DNA of 64,000 bases, taken from NCBI GenBank assembly GCA_910588295.1, contig CAJUQO010000005.1, forward strand, positions 1 to 64,000. The letters are read 5' to 3'. Below, piece after piece: positions 51,026-59,432 of the stretch. Within the stretch, counting starts at the first letter, position 1. Each line of letters starts with the position of its first letter. This DNA is from an uncultured Lachnospiraceae bacterium. GTDB lineage: Bacteria > Bacillota > Clostridia > Lachnospirales > Lachnospiraceae. The notes under the pieces are model-generated. The model did no database searches. It was not told the origin of the DNA and saw nothing but the letters and a program-made list of their open reading frames with translations. The position numbers and the translations under genes are program-made.

Positions 51026-51771
51026 TGGAAGAGACGGCCGCGTATGTAGAAATGAAGCATATTAACAAGACATTCGACGGCTTTCAAGCATCCAGAGATG
51101 TGAGTTTTGGCGTGGAAAAAGGCAGGCTGGCATCTCTTTTGGGACCCAGCGGCAGCGGAAAGACAACCATATTGAGAATGATCGCCGGGTTGGATCGGCC
51201 AGATTCCGGTGATATTTTTATTAACGGCGCCCGGGTAAACGATATACCAGGAAGCAAACGTGAAATTGGCTTTGTGTTTCAAAATTATGCGTTATTCCGT
51301 TATATGACTGTGGCGGATAATATAGCTTTTGGCCTTAAGGTGCAAAAAAAAGGCAAGGCGGAGATAAAAGAGCGGGTGGAAGAGCTTCTGGAGTTGATAT
51401 CTATGGAGGATCTGAAAAAAAGATATCCTCATCAGTTGTCCGGAGGCCAGCGCCAGAGAGTAGCATTTGCCCGCGCTTTAGCGCCAAATCCCCAGATACT
51501 TTTGCTGGACGAGCCGTTTGCGGCTATTGATGCCAAGGTGCGAAGGGAGCTTCGGGCCTGGCTACGGGAAATGATTCGGCGGGTGGGCATTACCAGTGTT
51601 TTCGTTACCCATGACCAGGAGGAAGCCATGGAAGTGGCGGATACGGTGATTGTTATAAATCAGGGCCAGATTGAGCAGATGGGAACACCGGAGGAAATTT
51701 GCGGGCAGCCCCAGACGGAATTTGTGAGAGCTTTTTTTGATATTAAGAGGGATCTTTGGCACAAAAAGTAA
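51010..51771 (+). CDS. cysA: Sulfate ABC transporter ATP-binding protein CysA
   Basis: A 253-residue ATPase. Walker A GPSGSGKTT, Q-loop FVFQNYALFRYMTVADN, signature LSGGQRQRVAFARAL, Walker B LLLDEPFAAID and the H-loop FVTHDQEEAMEVA are intact. It is shorter than proteobacterial CysA (~360 residues) and lacks the C-terminal regulatory domain, as is common in Clostridia. I chose the ATG at 51010, 9 bases after AAGGAG; it overlaps cysW by 16 bases. An ATGA overlap at 51022 is the alternative start. Confidence 0.95.
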   Translation: MEKKMMEETAAYVEMKHINKTFDGFQASRDVSFGVEKGRLASLLGPSGSGKTTILRMIAGLDRPDSGDIFINGARVNDIPGSKREIGFVFQNYALFRYMTVADNIAFGLKVQKKGKAEIKERVEELLELISMEDLKKRYPHQLSGGQRQRVAFARALAPNPQILLLDEPFAAIDAKVRRELRAWLREMIRRVGITSVFVTHDQEEAMEVADTVIVINQGQIEQMGTPEEICGQPQTEFVRAFFDIKRDLWHKK

Positions 51772-51821
51772 ATTGAAAAGGATAGATCAATCGTCGTGCA
51801 AGAACTTAGCGGGGGAAACAA

Positions 51822-52982
51822 ATGAATATTTTATTTATCGCCAATTGCGAACTTTTATATGGCGCGAATAGATCTATGATGGAGCTTGCTGTTGAGTTAC
51901 AAAATATGGGCCAGAATGTATATTTTTTTATCCCTTATCAGGGCTCTGGGGAAAGCAGGTATATTTTTAAAAAAGAGCTGGAAGAGTATGGATTTAGATA
52001 TGCCTTTATGAGATATTTTCCCAGCATTCATCCCGATAGCGAGAAGGGAGTGGCGGGGAGAATACTCCGGGGGGAAATGAACGCACAATGTTTAATAAAA
52101 ATGAAAGATTATATATTAAAATGGAAAATTGACCTTATCCATACCAATAGTTTAACGCATTTGGTGGGTGCTTCATTGAGCAGGCAAATGTGTAAGCCTC
52201 ATGTTTGGCATATACGAGAAATACTAAAAAAAGATTATGATTTCGACTATGATAGTAAATTATTGTATAAATATGCTGTAAAAAGAGCTAATAAAATTAT
52301 TTGTATTTCAAACTATGTTAAGCAAAGCCACAGAAAATTATTGAAAGGTACATCGGCTGTGGTTTTAAAAAACGGATTCAACGTTGATAAGTATATTTTA
52401 AATGGGGCATATAACAGACACCGGGCAGAATACCATTTGCTGATCTGCGGCCTTATCCAGGAGGGAAAAGGGCAATTAGAGGCATTGGAGGCTGTAAATT
52501 ATTTAGTTAATAAGTACCATATAAAGAATATCCGATTAAAAATAGTGGGTGATGGTCCCAAAGATTATTCTGAAAAATTAGAAAACTATATTTTAGGGCA
52601 TGATTTACAGGATTATGTTGAGATATTACCATTCCAGGAGGACTTAAGAATAATAAGACAAAATGCGGATATAGCCCTTATGTGTTCGAGGGGCGAGGCG
52701 CTCGGCCGTGTTACGATAGAAAGCATGTTGAGCGAAAACCTTGTCATAGGCGCAGATTCCGGAGGTACAAAGGAGATTATACAAGACGGTGCAAACGGTT
52801 ATTTATATAAATGCGGGGATGCCCTGGATTTGTGCAAAAAAATATATTATGCAATAACGCATTGGGAGGAGCAGGAAAAAATTATAGTTAATGCAAAAGA
52901 ATATGCACGGTCAAACTACGATATTTCTTTGTATGCGAAACAGATAGTTGGCATTTACAAAAGCGTACTTGATTTATGTTAA
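51822..52982 (+). CDS. Glycosyltransferase family 4 (GT-B)
   Basis: A 386-residue GT-B enzyme. The N-terminal acceptor domain opens ILFIANCELLYGANRSMMEL. The C-terminal nucleotide-sugar domain has LLICGLIQEGKGQLEALEAV, KIVGDGPKDYSEKLE and the E-x7-E pair in SRGEALGRVTIESMLSEN. Such retaining transferases add hexoses or deoxyhexoses to polysaccharide precursors at the cytosolic membrane face. It is markedly AT-rich. It follows cysA by 50 bases, linking sulfate metabolism to the glycan genes. Donor and acceptor are unknown. Confidence 0.88.
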   Translation: MNILFIANCELLYGANRSMMELAVELQNMGQNVYFFIPYQGSGESRYIFKKELEEYGFRYAFMRYFPSIHPDSEKGVAGRILRGEMNAQCLIKMKDYILKWKIDLIHTNSLTHLVGASLSRQMCKPHVWHIREILKKDYDFDYDSKLLYKYAVKRANKIICISNYVKQSHRKLLKGTSAVVLKNGFNVDKYILNGAYNRHRAEYHLLICGLIQEGKGQLEALEAVNYLVNKYHIKNIRLKIVGDGPKDYSEKLENYILGHDLQDYVEILPFQEDLRIIRQNADIALMCSRGEALGRVTIESMLSENLVIGADSGGTKEIIQDGANGYLYKCGDALDLCKKIYYAITHWEEQEKIIVNAKEYARSNYDISLYAKQIVGIYKSVLDLC

Positions 52983-53008
52983 CATTGCATTGAGAGCAGG
53001 ATGGAAAT

Positions 53009-53506
53009 ATGAAGAATACAATTGTCCGAAATTTGTTGTATGTAATGGTGATAGTGGAAGTGGGCATAATAGCCGGCTTGGGAAAAATGCTGAGAGCAGA
53101 GCTGAAAGAGCATATAATGCTGAAAGAATTATCAGATAAACATTTAGAACTGTTGCTTTTATTAAACCAGTGGCTTAAAGCAAAGCAGGATGGGAAAAGG
53201 CTTGCAGGGTATTTCCATAAAAATGGAATTAATAGTATAGCTATATATGGTATGAGCCATATGGGAGAGCGGCTGTATGCGGAATTATGTAATTCAGATC
53301 TTGAGATAAGGTATGCTGTTGATAAGCAGGCAGATAAAGTATGCACAGGGTTACAGATATTTTCACCAGATGAAAATATGCCGGAGGTTGACGCGATTGT
53401 AGTAACCGCAATATTTTATTTCGATGAAATCAAGGCAAAATTAGAAAATGGAACCAAATGCAGAATTATTTCATTGGAGGATATATTGTATGGACTATCA
53501 GATTGA
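53009..53506 (+). CDS. Membrane-anchored stand-alone Rossmann-module protein A
   Basis: A 165-residue protein: one N-terminal helix (residues ~7-27), a short coiled coil (LKEHIMLKELSDKHLELLLL), then a Rossmann-like module with IAIYGMSHMGERLYAELCN, IRYAVDKQAD, EVDAIVVTAIFYFDEI and the terminal IISLEDILYGL. It is a paralogue of the protein at 55851, sharing the IYGMS-x-x-GERL core and the C-terminal ISLEDILY. The same module occurs fused to catalytic domains in neighbouring genes. Its role is unknown; it may hold or scaffold glycan enzymes at the membrane. Confidence 0.75.
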   Translation: MKNTIVRNLLYVMVIVEVGIIAGLGKMLRAELKEHIMLKELSDKHLELLLLLNQWLKAKQDGKRLAGYFHKNGINSIAIYGMSHMGERLYAELCNSDLEIRYAVDKQADKVCTGLQIFSPDENMPEVDAIVVTAIFYFDEIKAKLENGTKCRIISLEDILYGLSD

Positions 53507-53734
53507 CATATATGGTCGGTCGGATAATTTGAAATAGCTATTATTTCATATAAGGGCCTATTTCCTGACGCTGGTATTCTATAAAAAGATACAGGGTATA
53601 TTGAGATTGGGATGAGAACTACCGCATCTGTGAAGCAGGAAGCAGGCGCCATTGAGGGGCCTGGTGTTTGCAGGACATTTATTATATAAGATGAAATTGC
53701 TGTCAGAAAATAAAGAGGAGGGCAGAGACAGATT

Positions 53735-54724
53735 ATGAGGGAGACATTAAAAAATATCTTGTGCCGCAGAGAAAAGCATCAAACGGATATTTTTCAATTG
53801 AATGCGAGACGCTACGGCTTTTTTAATGCCGATAAAACCATATATTATGTCAATGAGACAAACCGCGAGCTGGGATTTTTTGCCATGTACCGTTGCTGGC
53901 TGGAATATGTATATTTGGCGGATGTATGCGGTTTTGTACCTGTCATTAACGTGGGTCCGGACTTTGCCTACGCGGAAAACCGTCCCATAGCAGGTACGAA
54001 AAATCCATTTGAATATTATTTCCTCCAGCCGTCGTCTATTAGCGTGCGGGAGGCAATGCACAGCAGCAGGGTGGTACATTCGGATATTGTGCATCGTCAG
54101 ATGGTTGAGCTGGTATTGACGGGGAAAATGCTCCAGTACGACTGCAATCTGCAGTATCTGCGTTTGATGGGGGAGATTGTCCGAAAATATTTCAAATTTA
54201 ACCACACGATCCAGGAATATATAAATGAGGGCCTGGAAAGGCTTGGAATAGGGGATGGAAAGACCTTAGGCGTGCATGTGCGTGGTACGGATTTTAAAAA
54301 AGGATATGATAACCATCCTGTCTTTGTGACGGAGGAGGAGGCATTCCAGGCTATTGACGGCGTATTTGAGAAAAAGCAGTACAACAGGATTTTCGTCGCG
54401 ACGGATGACCGGCTGATTCTGGAGGCATTTGTACGCAGGTATAAGGAGAAGCTGTGTTTTTATACGGATGTGTTGCGCGGCAGTGACAGAAAATCGGTGG
54501 CTTTCCATGAAAATGACAGGGCTGTCCATAAGTATCAATTGGGCCGGGAAGTCATCAGAGATATGTGCACATTATCAAGGTGCGACGGCCTGGTGGCAGG
54601 TGTCTCACAGGTGGCTATTTGCGCACGTATCAATAAGCTGGCGCAGAAAAAAAAGTATCAGGATCTGATTATTATTGATAAAGGAATTAACAGGAACGGA
54701 AGAGTTTTTTATCAGCATAGGTGA
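53735..54724 (+). CDS. Fucosyltransferase-like protein (GT23/NodZ-type fold)
   Basis: A 329-residue soluble protein. GVHVRGTDFKKGYDNHPVFV matches the donor-binding H-V-R-x-T-D motif of alpha-1,6-fucosyltransferases (FUT8/NodZ), and IFVATDDRLILEAFVRRY and CDGLVAGVSQVAICA are the other two blocks of that fold. The N-terminal part resembles bacterial O-antigen/capsule members. It would transfer fucose from GDP-fucose, but the donor is inferred from family only. The 229-base gap before it holds no gene, only a small TGAAATA/TATTTCA hairpin (53530-53548). GAGGAGG lies 13 bases before the ATG. Confidence 0.7.
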   Translation: MRETLKNILCRREKHQTDIFQLNARRYGFFNADKTIYYVNETNRELGFFAMYRCWLEYVYLADVCGFVPVINVGPDFAYAENRPIAGTKNPFEYYFLQPSSISVREAMHSSRVVHSDIVHRQMVELVLTGKMLQYDCNLQYLRLMGEIVRKYFKFNHTIQEYINEGLERLGIGDGKTLGVHVRGTDFKKGYDNHPVFVTEEEAFQAIDGVFEKKQYNRIFVATDDRLILEAFVRRYKEKLCFYTDVLRGSDRKSVAFHENDRAVHKYQLGREVIRDMCTLSRCDGLVAGVSQVAICARINKLAQKKKYQDLIIIDKGINRNGRVFYQHR

Positions 54725-54749
54725 GCAGCGATATGAGGTGGGGATTACG

Positions 54750-55835
54750 ATGGAAATGAAAATACAGAATATTGGCGAAAACAGCCCAAGTATGAAATTG
54801 CTCCTGTGGGGGACGGGGAAAATTGCAGCCCGGGTTTTGGAAAATGGCATAAAGGGGGAAATTCTTGGTTTTTTGGAGACCGTGAAAAGGAAAGACGCCT
54901 ACATGGGTTACCCGGTATTTGAAATAACTATGCTGCCGGAGGGTTTTGACAGGATCCTTGTTGTCAACCATTTTTCTGACGAAATATATGAAGTGTGCAG
55001 CAGGATGGGCTTTGATTTCAGCAAAATCGTGTTTTTAAAAAAAGGAAGTTCTGTTTTTTTTGACCCAGATCCGGAACTGAAACAACTGTTAGGAGAAAAA
55101 AATTATACAGATTATATGGCGGAATTTGGCGTATGGGAGGGATCTTTTTTTGAAACCGACAGAGAGGAGTATGAGCGGTTAAATACGAGGGAATCCTTTG
55201 CCATAAATGATAAGTATATATGGCCGGTTCTGTATGATAAATATGCCATGGCGGGCGTGATGGAAAATTATTTCTGGCAGGATCTCTGGGCGGCCAGATC
55301 TATTATTTCGGATGGTGTAAGGGAACATTATGATATTGGCAGCAGGTTGGACGGATTTATAGCGCATCTGCTGGCATCCGGCATCAAAGTTAACATGATA
55401 GACATACGCCCCTTCCCGGCGCAGGTGGATAATCTGTACACTTTTGTTGATGACGCAACCATGCTGGAGAATATAGAAGATGGAAGTTTGGGGAGTCTAT
55501 CGGCCCTCTGCTCGCTGGAACACTTTGGCCTTGGGCGGTATGGAGATGGGATTGATCCGGAGGCATGTTTTAAATGCTTTGAGCAGATACAGAAGAAGTT
55601 GAAAAAAGGAGGGAAATTATACGTATCTGTGCCTGTTGGGAAGGAACGGGTGGAATTCAACGCGCACAGGGTGTTTTATGCCAGCACAGTCATAGGATGT
55701 TTTGATAAACTGGAATTGCTGGAGTATTCCTGTGCGGCGGAAGGGCAGATTGAATATGATGTGGACATACATAAATATGATGGCTGCCTGGAAAACGGGG
55801 AATACCGCTATGGGCTTTTCCGGTTCCAAAAATAG
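54750..55835 (+). CDS. Rossmann module fused to DUF268 methyltransferase-like domain
   Basis: A 361-residue protein. The N-terminal module (LLLWGTGKIAARVLENGI then LGFLETVKRKDAYMGYPV) is the same kind found in several neighbours. Residues ~150-361 carry DUF268: LWAARSIISDGVREHYDIGS, LGSLSALCSLEHFGLGRYGD and KKGGKLYVSVPVG, which read like a degenerate class I methyltransferase. The ATG at 54750 is preferred because GAGGTGGGG precedes it and it clears the previous gene's stop. Its activity is unknown; DUF268 genes recur in surface-glycan clusters. Confidence 0.78.
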   Translation: MEMKIQNIGENSPSMKLLLWGTGKIAARVLENGIKGEILGFLETVKRKDAYMGYPVFEITMLPEGFDRILVVNHFSDEIYEVCSRMGFDFSKIVFLKKGSSVFFDPDPELKQLLGEKNYTDYMAEFGVWEGSFFETDREEYERLNTRESFAINDKYIWPVLYDKYAMAGVMENYFWQDLWAARSIISDGVREHYDIGSRLDGFIAHLLASGIKVNMIDIRPFPAQVDNLYTFVDDATMLENIEDGSLGSLSALCSLEHFGLGRYGDGIDPEACFKCFEQIQKKLKKGGKLYVSVPVGKERVEFNAHRVFYASTVIGCFDKLELLEYSCAAEGQIEYDVDIHKYDGCLENGEYRYGLFRFQK

Positions 55836-55850
55836 ACAGGGAGGTGTATT

Positions 55851-56339
55851 GTGAAAAAAGTAATGATTCCAATTTTATCAGCGGGAGCCGGTGTTCTGGC
55901 CGGGATGGCGGCGGGGGCGGGTTTGACAAAGAAAGCTTCCAACACTGAGATTGCGAAAGAAAGAGAGATGGCTGAGAAACACTTGGCATTGTTTCTGATG
56001 ATGAACCGGTGGGTGGAGGTAAAACAGCAGGGTAAGAGTCCTGCGGATTATCTACTCACGAAAAAGTATCAAACGATTGCTATTTATGGCATGAGCTATG
56101 CGGGAGAACGACTGGTAGAAGAATTAAAAAACAGCGGGGTAACGGTAAGCTATGGCATTGATAAAAAGGCCGGAGGGGTTTATTCGGACATGGAGGTAGT
56201 GTCCCCTGAGGATGGCCTGAGAGAAGTAGACGCAGTTATTGTAACATCCATATTTTTTATGGATGAAATAGAGAAAGCCCTGTCTGTAAAGCTTTCCTGC
56301 CCGGTTATTTCCCTGGAGGATATTTTATATGAGCTGTAA
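55851..56339 (+). CDS. Membrane-anchored stand-alone Rossmann-module protein B
   Basis: A 162-residue paralogue of the protein at 53009. A glycine/alanine-rich N-terminal helix (IPILSAGAGVLAGMAAGAG) is followed by a short coiled region and the module IAIYGMSYAGERLVEELKNS, VSYGIDKKAGG, EVDAVIVTSIFFMDEI and ISLEDILYEL. Initiation is at a GTG with GGAGGTG in front. It lies between DUF268 and fucosyltransferase genes. The glycine-rich helix could also act as an uncleaved signal. Confidence 0.75.
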   Translation: MKKVMIPILSAGAGVLAGMAAGAGLTKKASNTEIAKEREMAEKHLALFLMMNRWVEVKQQGKSPADYLLTKKYQTIAIYGMSYAGERLVEELKNSGVTVSYGIDKKAGGVYSDMEVVSPEDGLREVDAVIVTSIFFMDEIEKALSVKLSCPVISLEDILYEL

Positions 56340-56421
56340 GGCCCTGGTGATAATGGCCTGAAGGGTCTATTAGTGCGCTAAATCAGTTTATATGTCGGAT
56401 GTGGCGTGGAGGAGCAGGAGA

Positions 56422-57285
56422 ATGATAGTAGTTAGGATATGGGAAGGCCTTGGCAACCAGATGTTCCAGTACGCTTATGCCAGGGCATTGGCGGCAAAAG
56501 GCCAGGATGTCCGGTTGGATATGAACAAGGCATACGACCGTGCATTCGCAAAATATAAAAATAATGCTTACCGGCAAAACAGCATACAGAATTTTCGGAT
56601 TTCTTTACCAACCATAGATGTCTGTGCATATGGGAAATATGCATATCTGGACCAGAATACGATAATACGAAAGGTTGTATTCTGGCTGGCCTGCCATTCT
56701 CTTTGGAAGTACCGCTTTTATGAAGAGGTTTTACAGGGGTATTCTGAAAAATCGGCAAAATTGCGGAAGAATTGTTATATAAAGGGATGGTTTCAGAGTG
56801 AGAAATATTTTCAGGATATCCGCCCAACCCTTCTTAAAGAGTTTACTCCCAGGAAAAAGATCCGTATATCAGGAAATTTTAAGAGGATTCTGGAAAATGA
56901 GGAATGCATATCTCTTCATGTAAGGAGGGGGGATTACGTCAGGATCCATCACGTATTGCATCCAATATATTATAAAAATGCAATCTCTTATATGAGCGGA
57001 ATTTATCATGACCCTGTTTTTCTGGTTTTTTCAGATGACTTGGAGTGGGTAAAAAGAAATATTCCCATAGAAGGCAGATGCATTTATGTGAATGAGGATG
57101 GGAACTTGAAAGATTATGAAGAGCTTTTTATCATGAGCAGATGTAAATCCAATATTATTTCCAACAGTACTTTTAGCTGGTGGGGGGCCTGGCTGAACCG
57201 CCATGAGGACAAAACAGTAGTGGCACCTAAAATATGGATGGACGGCCAGAGTGGAATCGTGCCGGATAAATGGATTGTCTTGTGA
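56422..57285 (+). CDS. GT11 alpha-1,2-fucosyltransferase-like glycosyltransferase
   Basis: A 287-residue enzyme with the GT11 blocks in order: IVVRIWEGLGNQMFQYAYAR at the N-terminus, ISLHVRRGDYVR (motif I, GDP-fucose binding), FLVFSDDLEWVKRN, and ISNSTFSWWGAWLN near the C-terminus. GT11 enzymes add alpha-1,2-linked fucose, as in H-antigen-like epitopes of O-antigens and capsules. The ATG at 56422 follows AGGAGCAGGAGA; upstream in-frame codons are unlikely. Acceptor unknown. Confidence 0.9.
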   Translation: MIVVRIWEGLGNQMFQYAYARALAAKGQDVRLDMNKAYDRAFAKYKNNAYRQNSIQNFRISLPTIDVCAYGKYAYLDQNTIIRKVVFWLACHSLWKYRFYEEVLQGYSEKSAKLRKNCYIKGWFQSEKYFQDIRPTLLKEFTPRKKIRISGNFKRILENEECISLHVRRGDYVRIHHVLHPIYYKNAISYMSGIYHDPVFLVFSDDLEWVKRNIPIEGRCIYVNEDGNLKDYEELFIMSRCKSNIISNSTFSWWGAWLNRHEDKTVVAPKIWMDGQSGIVPDKWIVL

Positions 57286-57356
57286 TAGTTTGAAACAAAA
57301 TAATGCCGGATATGTGTGAGACGGACTTTTGCAAGGGCAGTTGAGTTGGGGATAAG

Positions 57357-59405
57357 ATGATTAGCTTTGATATTTTTGACACATTAATCACAAGAACAGT
57401 ATGGGAGCCATCCGGGCTCTTTCTCTTAATACAAAAAAGACTGGCCGATGTTTGTTATGAAGCCTGCTTTTCTGATTATATCCGGAATAACTACGCCCTA
57501 TTAAGGAAAAACGCTGAGATCTACGCAAGGAAGGCGGCCGCATATGTGGGGAGAGAAGAAGTCACCCTGGATGAAATTTATGGGGTTTTTGCCAGGATGA
57601 CACAGGCATCCGCCGAAGCGGTTGAAAAGATGAAGCAGCTGGAAATCCGGACGGAGATAGAGAATTCTGTACCCGTATGCAGGAATATTGCTCTTTTGAA
57701 AACGTACCTGTCCCGGAAGGAAGAGGTTGTACTGATTTCGGATATGTATTTGCCGAAAGAGGCAGTGCGGAGGCTTTTGAGCAAGGCGGATCCTGTGCTG
57801 GGGGAGCTTCCCCTGTATCTATCCTGCGAATACGGAAAAACAAAACACAGCGGTTCTCTGTATGTCCAGGTAAAGAAGGAACGGGATATCGGATATGCGG
57901 GCTGGACGCATTATGGAGATCATGCCGTATCGGATGTGAAGATACCGGAAATGCTGGGTATGAAAGCAGTTCCGGTAAAATTGGCGGGAGGCTTTGGAAC
58001 GCAGGGATTTCCCGGGGCGGATAAAATTTCCGGGGAGACCGTACTCCAGCTTTTCCTGGGCGTATCCAGAAATGTGATAGAGAATCATTCGCTGGGGGAT
58101 ACGCAGAGGATAGGGGCCTCCTTCGGCGGCTGGCTTTTATATCCTTATGTGGACTGGATCGTGCGCACCAGCGCGGAGTCAGGATATGACCGGCTTTTTT
58201 TTATTGCAAGAGACGGGTTCGTGCTGAAAAAAATTGCTGATGAAATGATTGCCGCGGGCCATTATAAAATAGAAACGAAATATTTGTATGGCTCCAGAAA
58301 GGCATGGCGGGTAGAGGAGAAAACGGGGCGGGAACTGTTGTGCCGGTATTTGCAGCAGGAAATTGGCTTTGCGGACGACCGATGCGCCTTTGTCGATCTG
58401 CAAGGGACAGGCCGCTCTATGGAGGCCGTTTTCAAGCTATTGAAAAGAACAGGTGCAGCCACGATCCATGTCTTTTACTTTCAGATGTTTTTAAGCAGAG
58501 AAGTCCAGGGCTGTCATTTCATGCCCTTTTGCGTATGGGACAGCAATGTGCTTTTGGAACCTTTTGCCCGGGCACCCCATGGCGCGGCGATGGGCTATTG
58601 TGAGCGGAAGGGGAGGATTGAGCCTGTCCTGGAGAAGTCCTCGGGAGAGATATGGGAGAAATGCGGTTTGCCGGGCTATTTGCACGGCGTAGAGCTCTTT
58701 GCCAGGGAGCTTGCAGGTGTGATGCACCGGTTGGGACTGGCCGGGGATGCCCTGGCGGCGGTGTCATGGACGCTTTGTTACGTAAAGGATTTTCCTCCGC
58801 CGGAGCTTTTAGCGTTTATCGGGGATATGCCCCATAGCAGTACAAAAGACGACAGTCAGTCAGTTTATGCCCCCGCATTGAGTAAAAAAGAAATTTTTAA
58901 ATTGTTTATGTGGAAGACGACAGAAGAGGTTCCGGAAGTATACCGGGGATCGGATCCCGAGTTTTCGTTAAAACGTATCAGTTCTGCACTGGAAAACAGG
59001 AAAGCATTTTATGAAAAGCATTATTTTGACGTATGGGGATACCTGATCCATAAACTGAAATACCTGGGGCGCAGGAAAGAAAAACTGGGGATTTACAGGC
59101 GGATCATCATTTACGCGGCCGGCCTGGCGGGGAAAGAATTGTACTGCTATATCACATTTCAGACAACATCAAGAGTTGTGGGATGGGCAGATATAAATTT
59201 CCGGGATCTAAAGAAGAGGGGAATGCCTGTGGCGGCTCCGGAGGAGGTATTTGCGCTGGATTATGATGTTATCCTTGTGGCGTTTAAAGACGTATATGCC
59301 TGCGGCCGTGTAAAGGAACTGCTTGTATCCCGGGGAATTGCCGTAGAGAAGATCCTGGGGGCGGATGAGTTTTATAAGCGGGTACAGGGCGGCCGGGAGG
59401 TATGA
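57357..59405 (+). CDS. COG5610-type HAD protein with C-terminal Rossmann module
   Basis: A 682-residue multidomain protein. Residues 1-~215 are a HAD domain: the nucleophile motif SFD5IFD8TL, a long helical cap, then VVLISDMYLP (motif II) and HYGDHAVSDV (motif IV). Residues ~245-540 form a second domain typical of COG5610 proteins (DRLFFIARDGFVLKKIADEM, YLYGSRKAW). The last ~110 residues are a Rossmann module (IIIYAAGLAGKELYCYITFQ). The paralogue at 60550 carries its Rossmann module at the N-terminus. These proteins accompany capsule/O-antigen genes, but their reaction is unproven. Confidence 0.8.
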   Translation: MISFDIFDTLITRTVWEPSGLFLLIQKRLADVCYEACFSDYIRNNYALLRKNAEIYARKAAAYVGREEVTLDEIYGVFARMTQASAEAVEKMKQLEIRTEIENSVPVCRNIALLKTYLSRKEEVVLISDMYLPKEAVRRLLSKADPVLGELPLYLSCEYGKTKHSGSLYVQVKKERDIGYAGWTHYGDHAVSDVKIPEMLGMKAVPVKLAGGFGTQGFPGADKISGETVLQLFLGVSRNVIENHSLGDTQRIGASFGGWLLYPYVDWIVRTSAESGYDRLFFIARDGFVLKKIADEMIAAGHYKIETKYLYGSRKAWRVEEKTGRELLCRYLQQEIGFADDRCAFVDLQGTGRSMEAVFKLLKRTGAATIHVFYFQMFLSREVQGCHFMPFCVWDSNVLLEPFARAPHGAAMGYCERKGRIEPVLEKSSGEIWEKCGLPGYLHGVELFARELAGVMHRLGLAGDALAAVSWTLCYVKDFPPPELLAFIGDMPHSSTKDDSQSVYAPALSKKEIFKLFMWKTTEEVPEVYRGSDPEFSLKRISSALENRKAFYEKHYFDVWGYLIHKLKYLGRRKEKLGIYRRIIIYAAGLAGKELYCYITFQTTSRVVGWADINFRDLKKRGMPVAAPEEVFALDYDVILVAFKDVYACGRVKELLVSRGIAVEKILGADEFYKRVQGGREV

Positions 59406-59432
59406 CGGAATACGGGAAAGGAAGAGAATGAT

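Noticed and set aside
45431..51771. Ordinary assimilatory sulfate reduction operon
   Set aside because: APS kinase is present but no APS/PAPS reductase or sulfite reductase is in the window, and the neighbours are a sulfotransferase-like gene and glycosyltransferases.
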